DNA from: an uncultured Pelagibacteraceae bacterium
GTDB taxonomy: Bacteria; Pseudomonadota; Alphaproteobacteria; Pelagibacterales; Pelagibacteraceae
Assembly: GCA_902613545.1 (NCBI GenBank)
Contig: CACMHW010000002.1
Location: forward strand, 1 to 64,000
DNA: 64,000 nucleotides
Direction: 5' to 3'
The notes below the pieces were generated by a model. The model saw only the letters and a program-made list of their open reading frames with translations. It was not told where the DNA came from and made no database searches. The position numbers were made by a program, and so were the translations under genes. Position 1 is the stretch's first letter. Every line of letters begins with the position of its first letter. Below, piece after piece: positions 43,111 through 52,103 of the stretch.

Positions 43111-43851
43111 CTATCTATAGTAATTCTTTATTATATCAATAAATTTTTTGGATGATTTTGAAGCTCCGCCTATTAAAAAACCGTCAATTTCTCTAATTTT
43201 TTTAAACATTTCAACATTGTTGCCATCTACTGAACCACCGTAAAGCAATGCAGGACTTTTTTTAAAAATATCTTTTAAAACTTTTTTAATATAAATTGCA
43301 GTTTTCTCTAACTCATTTTTAGAGGGTATTTTACCAGTTCCTATAGACCAAATAGGTTCATAAGCAACTATAATATTATTTTTATTAAATTTTTTTTCTA
43401 GAACTTTACTTAACTGTTTTTTTAAAACACTAAATGTTTTTTTATTTTTTTTCTCCTTTTTATTTTCCCCAATACAGAAAACAACTTTCAGATTATTTTT
43501 TAGAGCAAAATGAAGTTTGTTTTTTAACATTTCGTTTGTATCACCTTCACTTCTATTGTCAGAGTGACCTACCAAAGTATAATTAGCTCCAACCCTTTTA
43601 ATCATGTAAGGGCTAATTGCAGCTGTATTTGATGAAAATTGATCTTTTTGATAACAATTTTGTGAGCCAATTATAATCTTCTTTTTTTTAAAATATTTAG
43701 CGTAACTCTCTATCAGGGTATAAGGCGGTGTGATAATAACTCTATATTTCCTCCGATTTTTGTCCTTTGAGTAATAATAATTAATTTTATGAAGTATATT
43801 GATAGATTTTGGAACTCCAAACATTTTCCAATTTCCAATAAAGTATTTCAT
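43111..43851 (-). CDS. tpiA: Triosephosphate isomerase
   Basis: 246 residues. GNWKM (5-9) holds the substrate-binding Asn and Lys. The electrophile His is in TLVGHSDNRS, the catalytic Glu in VAYEPIWSIGTGK, and the phosphate-binding loop is YGGSVDGNNV with FLIGGAS at the end. It interconverts dihydroxyacetone phosphate and glyceraldehyde-3-phosphate, thus linking the GpsA-like product to Gap. It is divergent from the PpiD-like gene (64 bases). Confidence 0.95.
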   Translation of the reverse strand: MKYFIGNWKMFGVPKSINILHKINYYYSKDKNRRKYRVIITPPYTLIESYAKYFKKKKIIIGSQNCYQKDQFSSNTAAISPYMIKRVGANYTLVGHSDNRSEGDTNEMLKNKLHFALKNNLKVVFCIGENKKEKKNKKTFSVLKKQLSKVLEKKFNKNNIIVAYEPIWSIGTGKIPSKNELEKTAIYIKKVLKDIFKKSPALLYGGSVDGNNVEMFKKIREIDGFLIGGASKSSKKFIDIIKNYYR

Positions 43852-43915
43852 TGTTTGCCTTAATATAAAATTTAATTTATAGGTGTATAATTTTAAAACT
43901 TAATAGATTATAATA

Positions 43916-45370
43916 ATGTTAACTGCAATAGGTAAATTTTCTAAGTCTTTTTTGATAAAACTTTTTGTTGGGATAATTATTCTTCCATTTGTCTTTTGGG
44001 GAATGGGCGATGTATTCAGAGGTGGAAACCAAAATGTTATAGCATCAATAGATTCAGAAAAGGTAAGCACTCAGGAATTTGTAAATTACATTCAAAGATT
44101 AAATCTGAATGAAGATCAATTAAAAAATTTATCTAAAACCGACTTAATTGAAAAAATCTTATCCGAATATATTGGAAAAAAAGTAATGACATTAGAAATT
44201 GAAAAGTTAGGTATAACAATCAACGACAATGCGCTTAGAAAAATTATTAAAAATGACCAGCAATTTTTCAAAGATGGAAAATTTTCTAGAACAGAGTATG
44301 AAAAATTTCTTGTTACAGCTGGGGTCAATGCTCCGCAGTTCGAAGAAAATATTGTTGAGCAAGAAAAGAGAAGGCAATTTTTAAGCTCTTTATCGGGGGG
44401 AATAGTTGTGCCACAAATGTTAGTTGAAAAAGAGTATCAAAAGGAAAATCAAACCAAAACTATCAAATATATTGATCTTGATAAGTATTATTCAAAAAAT
44501 AAACCATCTAATGAAAATATGAAAGAACTTTATGAGAGGAATAAAGATGTTTTTTTCTCAGAGTTCAAAAAAATTCAATACGCTGAGATTACTCCAGCAA
44601 AAATTACTGGAAGTAAAGAATATGGTGAAAGTTTTTTTAAACAATTAGATATTATTGAAAATAATGTTTTGGATGGGCAATCTTTTGATGAGACAGTTCA
44701 AAACGATAATTTAGAAATTATTTTAATTGAAAAAATTAATTCAAAAAAAGAAGACGAAAATAAAACTAAAATAAAAAACTTACCAGATGACTTATTTAAA
44801 AAAATATATAATTTAAGCTCAATCAAATCTCCTGAAATAATAAATTTTAATAATAAATTCTATATAGCTGAAATTTCTAATATTGAAAAAAAAAACCGAT
44901 CTTTTAATGATCCTCAGGTTCAGGAGGCATTAATCGCTCAATTAAATTTTAAGAATAAAATTGAAAAAAATAACTCGATACTTAAAGATTTAAGTATGGG
45001 TGCCTTTAATAAAGAAAAATACGAAAAATTCGCTTTAGATAATCAGTTAGATGTTAAAGATTATCAAATTAAAGATTTAAAGCAAAATGAGATATTTTCT
45101 GAGGGTATAATTAAGAGAATATTTTTAGCGAAAGATGGAGAAACAGAATTAATTACAAATAATACTTTAACTAAGAATTTTTTAATCTTTGCTGTAAAAA
45201 GTGATTATAAAAAAATAGAAAAAGGTAGTAATGAATACGAACAATATGAAGCTAAAGCTCGTTTAAATTTGATAAATAGGATTTATCAATCACATGATAG
45301 TAACCTTAATGAAAAATATAAAGTAGAATTAAATCAGAGAACAATAGATAGAGTTAAAAATTCATTTTAA
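43916..45370 (+). CDS. Inner-membrane-anchored SurA/PpiD-like chaperone
   Basis: 484 residues. One N-terminal membrane segment (about 14-30, LIKLFVGIIILPFVFWGMGDVF) is followed by a SurA_N-type helical domain (about 40-170). PPIase motifs are weak in the central part (EFKKIQYAEITP, GQSFDETVQNDN, SPEIINFNNKFYIAEI), so the parvulin domain may be degenerate. PpiD-like proteins help newly exported proteins at the Sec exit. Its stop overlaps the trpE ATG, a common alphaproteobacterial linkage (ppiD-trpE). Confidence 0.82.
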   Translation: MLTAIGKFSKSFLIKLFVGIIILPFVFWGMGDVFRGGNQNVIASIDSEKVSTQEFVNYIQRLNLNEDQLKNLSKTDLIEKILSEYIGKKVMTLEIEKLGITINDNALRKIIKNDQQFFKDGKFSRTEYEKFLVTAGVNAPQFEENIVEQEKRRQFLSSLSGGIVVPQMLVEKEYQKENQTKTIKYIDLDKYYSKNKPSNENMKELYERNKDVFFSEFKKIQYAEITPAKITGSKEYGESFFKQLDIIENNVLDGQSFDETVQNDNLEIILIEKINSKKEDENKTKIKNLPDDLFKKIYNLSSIKSPEIINFNNKFYIAEISNIEKKNRSFNDPQVQEALIAQLNFKNKIEKNNSILKDLSMGAFNKEKYEKFALDNQLDVKDYQIKDLKQNEIFSEGIIKRIFLAKDGETELITNNTLTKNFLIFAVKSDYKKIEKGSNEYEQYEAKARLNLINRIYQSHDSNLNEKYKVELNQRTIDRVKNSF

Positions 45371-46827
45371 TGCAATTAAATATTAGCTTTAACGATTTTA
45401 AAAAAAAACACTCGAAAAAAACTGATCAAATTTTATTTAAATCTTTAAACTGCAGGAATTATCATAGAGTTGAAAATTTGTATAAATTTCTTTTAGCAGA
45501 AAAAAATAGCTTTATATTTGAGTCAGTTGAAAAAGGTATCAATAGAGGTAGATATACAATAATTGGTCTTAATCCAGACAAAATTTGGGATATTAAAAAT
45601 AATACAGTTACATTAAGTATTAATAAAAAAAAAACTAAGATTAAGACTAATCCCTTAAAATATTTAAATAAACTTATTAAGGAATTTAAAATTAAAATTC
45701 CAAAGCAATTACCCTCTATGGGTTCAATGTTAGTTGGTTATTTTTCTTATGATATTATTCGTTACATAGAGAAAATACCAAATAAATGCAAAGATGATTT
45801 AAAGATTCCCGATGTGAGACTTTGCCGGCCAAAAAATTTAATAATTTATGATAATTTAAAAAAAAAAATACATTATATCGAAAATGTATATGCAGATGTT
45901 AAAATAAAAAATTATAAAGAAACTTACGATTCTATTCTAAAAAGGTTTGAGTTATATAAAAGTTTTGAAAATATTAAACTTCCAGATCAATTTACTTTCA
46001 AGCCTAATAAAAATTTAGTAAAATCAAATACTACTAAAAATAAGTTTAAATTATTAGTTAAAAAAGCAAAAAATTACATTAAAAAAGGTGATATTTTTCA
46101 AGTTGTACTAAGTCAAAGATTTGAGAGAAAAATAAATAAAAGACCTATTGAAATTTATAATCATTTAAGAAAGTCAAACCCGTCTCCTTTTATGTTTTAT
46201 TTTAATTATGAAGACTTTAATGTTTTAGGTAGTAGTCCAGAAATATTAGTTAGACTTAGAAAGGGCGAAGTTACTATCAGACCCATCGCTGGCACAAGAC
46301 CAAGAGGAAAAAATATTAAAGAAGATAAAAAATACATGATTGATTTACTTAGAGATAGGAAAGAATTAGCTGAACATCTTATGTTATTAGATCTTGGCAG
46401 AAACGATGTTGGCAAGGTTTCAAAGGTAAATACTGTAAAAGTTACCGAAAAATTTAAGGTGGAAAAGTATTCGCATGTTATGCACATTGTTTCAAATGTA
46501 GTTGGAAAATTTAATAAAAAACTTTCAATTTTTGAAACACTTTTATCAGGTTTTCCAGCAGGCACAGTAAGTGGTGCTCCAAAAATACGAGCAATGGAAA
46601 TCATTGATGAACTTGAAAAAAATAGAAGAAAATTATATGCGGGTGGTATCGGTTACTTCACTCCGAATAATGAATTTGACACATGTATCGCTTTAAGGAC
46701 AGCTCTAATCAAAAACGACAAGTTTTACGTTCAAGCTGGTGCTGGAATTGTTGCTGATAGCAAACCAGAGAAAGAATATACTGAAACAGTTAATAAAGCC
46801 AAAGCTTTGATAAAAGCAGTTGATTAA
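45370..46827 (+). CDS. trpE: Anthranilate synthase component I
   Basis: 485 residues. The chorismate-binding domain (about 225-480) shows GDIFQVVLSQRFER, LGSSPEILVRL, PIAGTRPRG, HLMLLDLGRNDVGKV and FPAGTVSGAPKIRAMEIIDELE (quoted in parts). The feedback-inhibition LLES element appears as FIFESVEKGINRGRYTIIG near residue 52-70. It makes anthranilate with TrpG. It begins on the last base of the PpiD-like stop and is one base from trpG. Confidence 0.95.
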   Translation: MQLNISFNDFKKKHSKKTDQILFKSLNCRNYHRVENLYKFLLAEKNSFIFESVEKGINRGRYTIIGLNPDKIWDIKNNTVTLSINKKKTKIKTNPLKYLNKLIKEFKIKIPKQLPSMGSMLVGYFSYDIIRYIEKIPNKCKDDLKIPDVRLCRPKNLIIYDNLKKKIHYIENVYADVKIKNYKETYDSILKRFELYKSFENIKLPDQFTFKPNKNLVKSNTTKNKFKLLVKKAKNYIKKGDIFQVVLSQRFERKINKRPIEIYNHLRKSNPSPFMFYFNYEDFNVLGSSPEILVRLRKGEVTIRPIAGTRPRGKNIKEDKKYMIDLLRDRKELAEHLMLLDLGRNDVGKVSKVNTVKVTEKFKVEKYSHVMHIVSNVVGKFNKKLSIFETLLSGFPAGTVSGAPKIRAMEIIDELEKNRRKLYAGGIGYFTPNNEFDTCIALRTALIKNDKFYVQAGAGIVADSKPEKEYTETVNKAKALIKAVD

Positions 46828-47394
46828 ATGAAAATTTTATTAATAGATAATTATGATAGTTTTACTTACAATTTATTCCATTACATTTCAAAGATTAGGA
46901 AAAACGTAGAGGTAATTAGGAATGATAAGATAGACGGAAAAACTATCTTAAAAAGGAAATATGATAAAATAGTAATATCCCCTGGCCCCGGTAATCCTAA
47001 TCAAGCCGGTAATTGTCTCAAAATTGTAAATGCAGTTTACAAAAAAATTCCAATTCTTGGTGTTTGTTTGGGTCATCAAATAATTGGCCAAGTTTTTGGA
47101 GGTAAAATCGTAAGTGCAAAGAATTTAATGCACGGAAAAACTAGCAAAATTAAGCATAATAAAATAGGTTTGTTCAAGAATATTCAAAATAATTTTGAGG
47201 CTACTAGATACCATAGCCTAGTGGTAGATCGTAAAAAATTCCCGAAAAAACTCATAATTACAGCTGAAACTAATAATAAAACAATTATGGGATTAATGCA
47301 TAAAGATTACAATATACATGGCTTTCAATTTCATCCTGAGAGTATAAGTACTAAGGTAGGAATGAAATTAATTAAAAATTTTATAACTAATTAA
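46828..47394 (+). CDS. trpG: Anthranilate synthase component II (glutamine amidotransferase)
   Basis: 188 residues. LLIDNYDSFTYNL (4-16) starts the domain. ISPGPGNPNQAG binds the substrate loop, the nucleophile cysteine is in GVCLGHQ, and the His-Glu pair in FQFHPESI. It supplies ammonia to TrpE. It lies directly after trpE and two bases before trpD. Confidence 0.95.
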   Translation: MKILLIDNYDSFTYNLFHYISKIRKNVEVIRNDKIDGKTILKRKYDKIVISPGPGNPNQAGNCLKIVNAVYKKIPILGVCLGHQIIGQVFGGKIVSAKNLMHGKTSKIKHNKIGLFKNIQNNFEATRYHSLVVDRKKFPKKLIITAETNNKTIMGLMHKDYNIHGFQFHPESISTKVGMKLIKNFITN

Positions 47395-47395
47395 A

Positions 47396-48391
47396 ATGAC
47401 AAATTTAATTGATATTTTGAAAAATGGTAAAAATCTTTCATTTGATGAAAGTAAAACTCTTTTTAATGAGCTTATGGAAGGAAAATATAACGATAGTGCA
47501 ATCATAGAAATATTAGAGTCCCTTTCAAAAAAAGGTGAAACTAAAGATGAATTGGCTGGGGGAATTTTTGTTTTAAGAGAAAAGGCAACAAAAGTAGATG
47601 CTGATCAAAATACAGTTGATACATGCGGAACAGGTGGAGATGGACAAAATTCGTTAAATATTTCTACTGCAGCTGCAATTGTTTTAGCAAGTTTGGGAGT
47701 AAAGGTTGCTAAACATGGTAATAAAGCCGTTTCCTCGAATTGTGGTTCAGCTGATGTGTTAGAGGCCCTTAAAATTAATATAAACTTAAAACCTAATGAA
47801 GCTGAAGAGAGTATAAAAAAATTCAATTTTGCATTTATGTTTGCTCCTAATTACCATTCAGCGATGAAATATGTTGGGCCTGCTAGAAAGAAAATGGGGA
47901 AGAAAACAATTTTTAATTTAATTGGACCTTTAAGCAGTCCTGCCCAAATAAAAAGGCAAGTCGTTGGAGTGTTTCATAAAAAATGGATGAAACCTTTTGC
48001 AGAGGCACTGAAAGATAATGGTGTTATCCATGCGTACATAGTTCATAGCGATGACGGTATGGATGAGATCTCACCTTTTGCAAAAACAAGCGTAGTTGAA
48101 CTTAAAGATAAAAAAATTAAAGAATTTATCATTGATCCAAAAACTTTAGGTATTAATTGTGAAGATAAAGAAAGTTTAAAAGGAAAAAATGCTGAATATA
48201 ATTCTAAAAAAATAATAGAAATTTTTAAAGGAAAAAAAAATGAATTTTCCCAGTCTGTTGCTCTTAATGTCGCTGCAGGATTAATTGTTTCAGGTAAGGA
48301 AACTGATTTTAAAACAGCATTTGAAATAGCTACAAAACATTTAAATTCAGGAAACGTGTTCCAACACTTAACTAATATTCAATCTTATTAA
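47396..48391 (+). CDS. trpD: Anthranilate phosphoribosyltransferase
   Basis: 331 residues. DTCGTGGDGQNSLNISTAAA (76-95) is the PRPP-binding loop. KHGNKAVSSNCGSADVLEAL and FAPNYHSAMKYVGPARKKMG (in parts), then FNLIGPLSSP are family signatures. It joins anthranilate to PRPP. Its last base overlaps the trpC ATG. Confidence 0.95.
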   Translation: MTNLIDILKNGKNLSFDESKTLFNELMEGKYNDSAIIEILESLSKKGETKDELAGGIFVLREKATKVDADQNTVDTCGTGGDGQNSLNISTAAAIVLASLGVKVAKHGNKAVSSNCGSADVLEALKININLKPNEAEESIKKFNFAFMFAPNYHSAMKYVGPARKKMGKKTIFNLIGPLSSPAQIKRQVVGVFHKKWMKPFAEALKDNGVIHAYIVHSDDGMDEISPFAKTSVVELKDKKIKEFIIDPKTLGINCEDKESLKGKNAEYNSKKIIEIFKGKKNEFSQSVALNVAAGLIVSGKETDFKTAFEIATKHLNSGNVFQHLTNIQSY

Positions 48392-49182
48392 TGACAAATA
48401 TTTTAGAAAAAATTATTGAAGAAAAAAAACAATCTTTAATATTAACTAAAAAGGAGAAATCTTTTGATGTTTTAGAAAAAAATATTAAAGTACAAAATTT
48501 TTTTAATTTTAAAGAGACTATCCAAAACAATAAAGGTATTTCATTAATTTCAGAAATAAAAAAAGCTAGTCCATCAGCTGGAATTCTAATTAATGATTTT
48601 AATCATTTAGACATAGCTAAAATGTACATAAATAACGGCGCTACTTGTCTTTCTGTATTAACGGAGGAAAAGTATTTTTTAGGTAAATTAGACTATATTC
48701 AAGACATTAAAAAAAAATTTAAAATACCAATCTTAGCAAAAGATTTTTTTATAGACCCCTATCAAATCGCTTTATCTAAAAGCTATGGCTGTGACTGTAT
48801 ATTAATAATTATAGCTGCTCTAAACGGCAGCCAAGCTGATGAAATTTATTCAGAGGCATTAAAACATAATTTATCTGTAATAGTTGAAGTACATAATCAA
48901 AAAGAGGCTGAAATGGCTTTAAAATATGATCAGGCCTTAATTGGGATTAATAATAGAAATTTAAAAACACTTGAGGTTTCTCTAAATAATACAATTTCAA
49001 TTTTTGAAATAATTAAAACACATAAAGGACCAATTATTTCTGAAAGCGGAATTAAAAATGAAGATGATGCAAAATATATTTACGAAAAAACTGGAATTAA
49101 AAATTTTTTAATTGGAGAATCACTTTTAAAATCCGACAAACCTGATGAATTAATGCGAAAATTAATTCAAATTTCTCAATAA
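48391..49182 (+). CDS. trpC: Indole-3-glycerol phosphate synthase
   Basis: 263 residues. SLISEIKKASPSAGIL (50-65, with the catalytic lysine of IKKASPS), LSVLTEEKYFLG, ILAKDFFIDPYQI, VEVHNQKEAEMAL and ISESGIKNEDDA mark the TIM-barrel family. It closes the indole ring. It is last of the trpEGDC series; trpF, trpB and trpA are not in this window, as is usual for the split alphaproteobacterial arrangement. lexA follows after a 70-base gap with its own SOS box. Confidence 0.95.
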   Translation: MTNILEKIIEEKKQSLILTKKEKSFDVLEKNIKVQNFFNFKETIQNNKGISLISEIKKASPSAGILINDFNHLDIAKMYINNGATCLSVLTEEKYFLGKLDYIQDIKKKFKIPILAKDFFIDPYQIALSKSYGCDCILIIIAALNGSQADEIYSEALKHNLSVIVEVHNQKEAEMALKYDQALIGINNRNLKTLEVSLNNTISIFEIIKTHKGPIISESGIKNEDDAKYIYEKTGIKNFLIGESLLKSDKPDELMRKLIQISQ

Positions 49183-49215
49183 ACTAGCCCCTTTTTTGAA
49201 GTTGTAATTTAAAAA

Positions 49216-49230
49216 GAACTTTTATAGAAC
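49216..49230 (+). promoter_or_regulatory. SOS box (GAAC-N7-GAAC) upstream of lexA
   Basis: GAAC at 49216-49219 and GAAC at 49227-49230 are spaced by exactly seven bases, matching the alphaproteobacterial LexA operator, a direct repeat of GTTC/GAAC with N7. It lies 23 bases upstream of the lexA start chosen here, so LexA very likely represses itself. Confidence 0.85.
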
Positions 49231-49252
49231 ATTAATGTACGAGGTTTGTTCT

Positions 49253-49927
49253 ATGCTTACAAAAAAACAAAAAAACTTATTAATATTTATCAATAAGAAG
49301 ATTAGATCTTCTGGCATTTCTCCATCATACGAAGAAATGAAGAATTCACTCAACCTCAAGTCGAAATCTGGAATACATAGGTTAATTTCTGCCTTAGAAG
49401 AAAGAGGTTTCGTTAAAAGATTAGCACACAAAGCAAGAGCGTTGGAAGTAGTAAAACTGCCTGAAAATGCTAGCGCTAACGATATATTTAATACATTTAC
49501 TCCAAGCGTAATTAAAGGTGGTCTAGACAAAAACGACAATAAATCTACAGATGTTTCTGTATTAGGAAGTATCGCTGCTGGTACGCCAATAGAAGCTATC
49601 CAACAAGAAGTTGATAGAGTTGCTCTACCAGAAGATTTACAAAATAATGGTGAACATTATGGTTTAAAAGTAAAAGGTGACTCAATGATAGAAGCAGGTA
49701 TCGCTGATGGAGATACGGTAATTATCAAAAAGGTTTCTAATGTCGATAATGGTCAAATTGCAGTTGTATTAATCGATGATCAGGAAGCTACTTTGAAAAG
49801 AGTTAGAAAAAAAGGTAACACTATTGCTCTTGAAGCGGCAAACAGAAATTATGGAACAAAAATTTATGCTGCTAACAGAATAAAAATTCAAGGCAAACTT
49901 GTTTCTTTATATAGAAACTTTCACTAA
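49253..49927 (+). CDS. lexA: SOS repressor LexA
   Basis: I choose the ATG at 49253 over the in-frame ATG at 49235. It begins MLTKKQKNLLIF as in other LexA proteins and has GAGG eight bases upstream. The product has 224 residues. A winged HTH (about 1-65: SPSYEEMKNSLNLKSKSGIHRLISAL, read in parts) precedes the S24 peptidase domain with the self-cleavage site A109-G110, catalytic S144 in GDSM and K182 in ATLKRV. It represses DNA-damage genes. An SOS box lies just upstream. Confidence 0.94.
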   Translation: MLTKKQKNLLIFINKKIRSSGISPSYEEMKNSLNLKSKSGIHRLISALEERGFVKRLAHKARALEVVKLPENASANDIFNTFTPSVIKGGLDKNDNKSTDVSVLGSIAAGTPIEAIQQEVDRVALPEDLQNNGEHYGLKVKGDSMIEAGIADGDTVIIKKVSNVDNGQIAVVLIDDQEATLKRVRKKGNTIALEAANRNYGTKIYAANRIKIQGKLVSLYRNFH

Positions 49928-49946
49928 AATAGTCTAATTAATAGAA

Positions 49947-51335
49947 ATGTCTTTTAATTGTAGGTTTGCGCCCTCTCCTACTGGGCCTCTTCACATAGGC
50001 GGCGTTCGAACAGCCTTATTCAATTGGCTTTTAGCTAAAAAAAACAAGGGTAAATATTTTCTTAGAATAGAAGATACTGACAAAGAAAGATCTAAAGATG
50101 AATTCAAAAAACAAATTATTTCATCTTTGGCTTGGCTTGGAATTGAACATGATGGAGATGAATACATACAATCTAAAAATATATCTAAACACGTTGAAGT
50201 TGCAGAAGAACTACTTAAAAAAGGTTTTGCTTATAAATGTTATTGTTCTGAGGAAGAAATTAATGAACAAAAAGAAAAATGTAAAAAACAAGGAATACCG
50301 TATGTTTATAATAGAAAATGGAGAGATGCTAAAGATTTAAAAATTCCAGACGGAGTAAAACCAGTAATAAGATTTAAAAGTAAAATATCAGGAAATACGA
50401 TTATAAAAGATTTAGTACAAGGGGATAGAAATATTTCAAATTCTACTATTGAGGATTTTGTAATTTTAAGAAAAGATAATACGCCAACATACCAGCTATC
50501 AGCCACGGTTGATGACCATGAAATGAAAATAACTCATGTTATTAGAGGAGATGATCATATGATTAACTCTTTTAAACAGAGACAAATTTACGAAGCCATG
50601 GGTTGGGATGTTCCAAACTTTGCACACATTCCTTTAATTCATAGTGAACAAGGAAAAAAATTATCAAAAAGAGATAATGCTTCCACTCTTGAGGATTATA
50701 TTAAGATAGGGGTTATTTCAGATGCTTTGAGGAATTATTTATTAAGATTGGGATGGTCTTACAAAGATAAAGAAATTTTTACGAAGCAGGAAAGTATTGA
50801 CTTATTTGATCTAAATGGTGTTGGTAAATCTCCTTCAAAATTAGATATGAATAGGATTTATTCAATAAATGAGACATATATAAAGAGTATCGATCAGAAA
50901 GATCTTTTTAATTTTTTTAAAGAATATGTTTCAAAATACAAAAAACCTTTAAATCAATCAAAAGAGAGTATTCTTTTAAAATCTATGGGTTTTTTAAAAA
51001 ATAAGGCAAAAACTCTAGAGGATATTTGGAATAATGCTCAATACATTATCAAAGATAAAATTGAGATTAACGCAGATGATAAAAAGTTAATTGATGATTT
51101 ATCAAAAAAAATAATAACTGAGTTTATAAATGAGTATGAAAAACTTTCCTCATTATCTAGAGAAACTTTAGAACCTTTAATTAAGTCTTTAATTGATAAA
51201 CATAAAACTAATTTTAAAGGTGTAGGACAACCTTTAAGGATAGCGCTAGTAGGCTCAAGATTTGGGCCTGGTCTTTATGATGTTATTCTCTCATTAGATA
51301 AAGCTGAAGTACTAAAAAGACTAAAACAAATTTAA
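49947..51335 (+). CDS. gltX: Glutamyl-tRNA synthetase
   Basis: 462 residues. The class I HIGH-type motif is PSPTGPLHIGG (9-19), and the KMSKS-type motif is KKLSKRD (around residue 240). RFAPSPTG, IEDTDKERS and DDHEMKITHVIRGDDH are typical, and the C-terminal anticodon-binding domain is present. It charges tRNA-Glu, and possibly tRNA-Gln, if the usual alphaproteobacterial transamidation route is present. Nineteen bases after lexA and overlapping the nuclease gene by one base. Confidence 0.94.
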   Translation: MSFNCRFAPSPTGPLHIGGVRTALFNWLLAKKNKGKYFLRIEDTDKERSKDEFKKQIISSLAWLGIEHDGDEYIQSKNISKHVEVAEELLKKGFAYKCYCSEEEINEQKEKCKKQGIPYVYNRKWRDAKDLKIPDGVKPVIRFKSKISGNTIIKDLVQGDRNISNSTIEDFVILRKDNTPTYQLSATVDDHEMKITHVIRGDDHMINSFKQRQIYEAMGWDVPNFAHIPLIHSEQGKKLSKRDNASTLEDYIKIGVISDALRNYLLRLGWSYKDKEIFTKQESIDLFDLNGVGKSPSKLDMNRIYSINETYIKSIDQKDLFNFFKEYVSKYKKPLNQSKESILLKSMGFLKNKAKTLEDIWNNAQYIIKDKIEINADDKKLIDDLSKKIITEFINEYEKLSSLSRETLEPLIKSLIDKHKTNFKGVGQPLRIALVGSRFGPGLYDVILSLDKAEVLKRLKQI

Positions 51336-52102
51336 TGAAAGACGCGGTATCTTTCAGAACAAGAAAAACTTCTATTTACGATAAAAAATCTAATACTCCT
51401 TTTAAAATTAGTAGGTCTAAATTTTTCAACTTTATGAGCTGTAAAAGGTGCTTTTATTTAGATCGTGTAAAAGGACTAAAAGAACCCTCAATGCCTGGAT
51501 GGGCTCTCAACGTTGCGGTCGATGAGTTATTAAAGAAAGAATTTGATCAGTATAGAAAAGAACAAAAACCCCATCCAATTATGGTTAAGCATAATTTAAA
51601 CTTTGTACCTTATCAACACAAAGACTTAGATAATTGGAGAAATTCTTTGAAGGGTGGAATTTCATATTTAGATGAAAAAACTAATCTTATAATTCATGGA
51701 GGTATTGATGATATTTGGTTTGATTTAAATGAAAAAAAATTAGTTGTTGTAGATTATAAAGCCCAATCGTCAACTTATCCAGTAACAGTTTCTTCTTATC
51801 TCGATGCTGAATGGCATCTTAGTTATAAATTACAGATGGATATTTATGTTCATATCTTAAGAAAAATGAATTTTAAAGTTTCAGACCGAACTTTTTTTTA
51901 TGTTTGTAATGGGGAGAAAACAAATAATAAATTTGATAATAAGATAGATTTTAAGACGACACTAATCCCATACCGAGTAAATACTGATTGGATAGAGAAA
52001 AAAATAATTGAAATGAAAGATGTTCTAAACTTAGATGAACCACCTAAAATTGAAAAAACTTGCGAAAAGTGTGCTTATCTTGAAGGTGGAAAGAAATTTT
52101 AA
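51335..52102 (+). CDS. PD-(D/E)XK nuclease-like protein with four flanking cysteines
   Basis: 255 residues. The core motif is GGIDDIWF (D125/D126) followed by VVDYKAQ (D140-x-K142), the PD-(D/E)XK signature of RecB/Cas4-type nucleases, then YKLQMDIYVHIL, the QxxxY-like helix. Two cysteine pairs flank the core: C36/C39 (SCKRC) near the N-terminus and C243/C246 (TCEKC) at the end. The arrangement resembles the iron-sulfur clamp of AddB/Cas4 nucleases. It could act in DNA repair. Its ATG overlaps the gltX stop, and its end is one base from the convergent repeat protein. Confidence 0.75.
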   Translation: MKDAVSFRTRKTSIYDKKSNTPFKISRSKFFNFMSCKRCFYLDRVKGLKEPSMPGWALNVAVDELLKKEFDQYRKEQKPHPIMVKHNLNFVPYQHKDLDNWRNSLKGGISYLDEKTNLIIHGGIDDIWFDLNEKKLVVVDYKAQSSTYPVTVSSYLDAEWHLSYKLQMDIYVHILRKMNFKVSDRTFFYVCNGEKTNNKFDNKIDFKTTLIPYRVNTDWIEKKIIEMKDVLNLDEPPKIEKTCEKCAYLEGGKKF

Positions 52103-52103
52103 T

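Noticed and set aside
46206..46604. A 132-codon frame opposite trpE
   Set aside because: Antisense to conserved chorismate-binding motifs of trpE.
51335..52102. A CRISPR-associated Cas4 in a CRISPR locus
   Set aside because: No repeat-spacer array and no other cas gene in the window.
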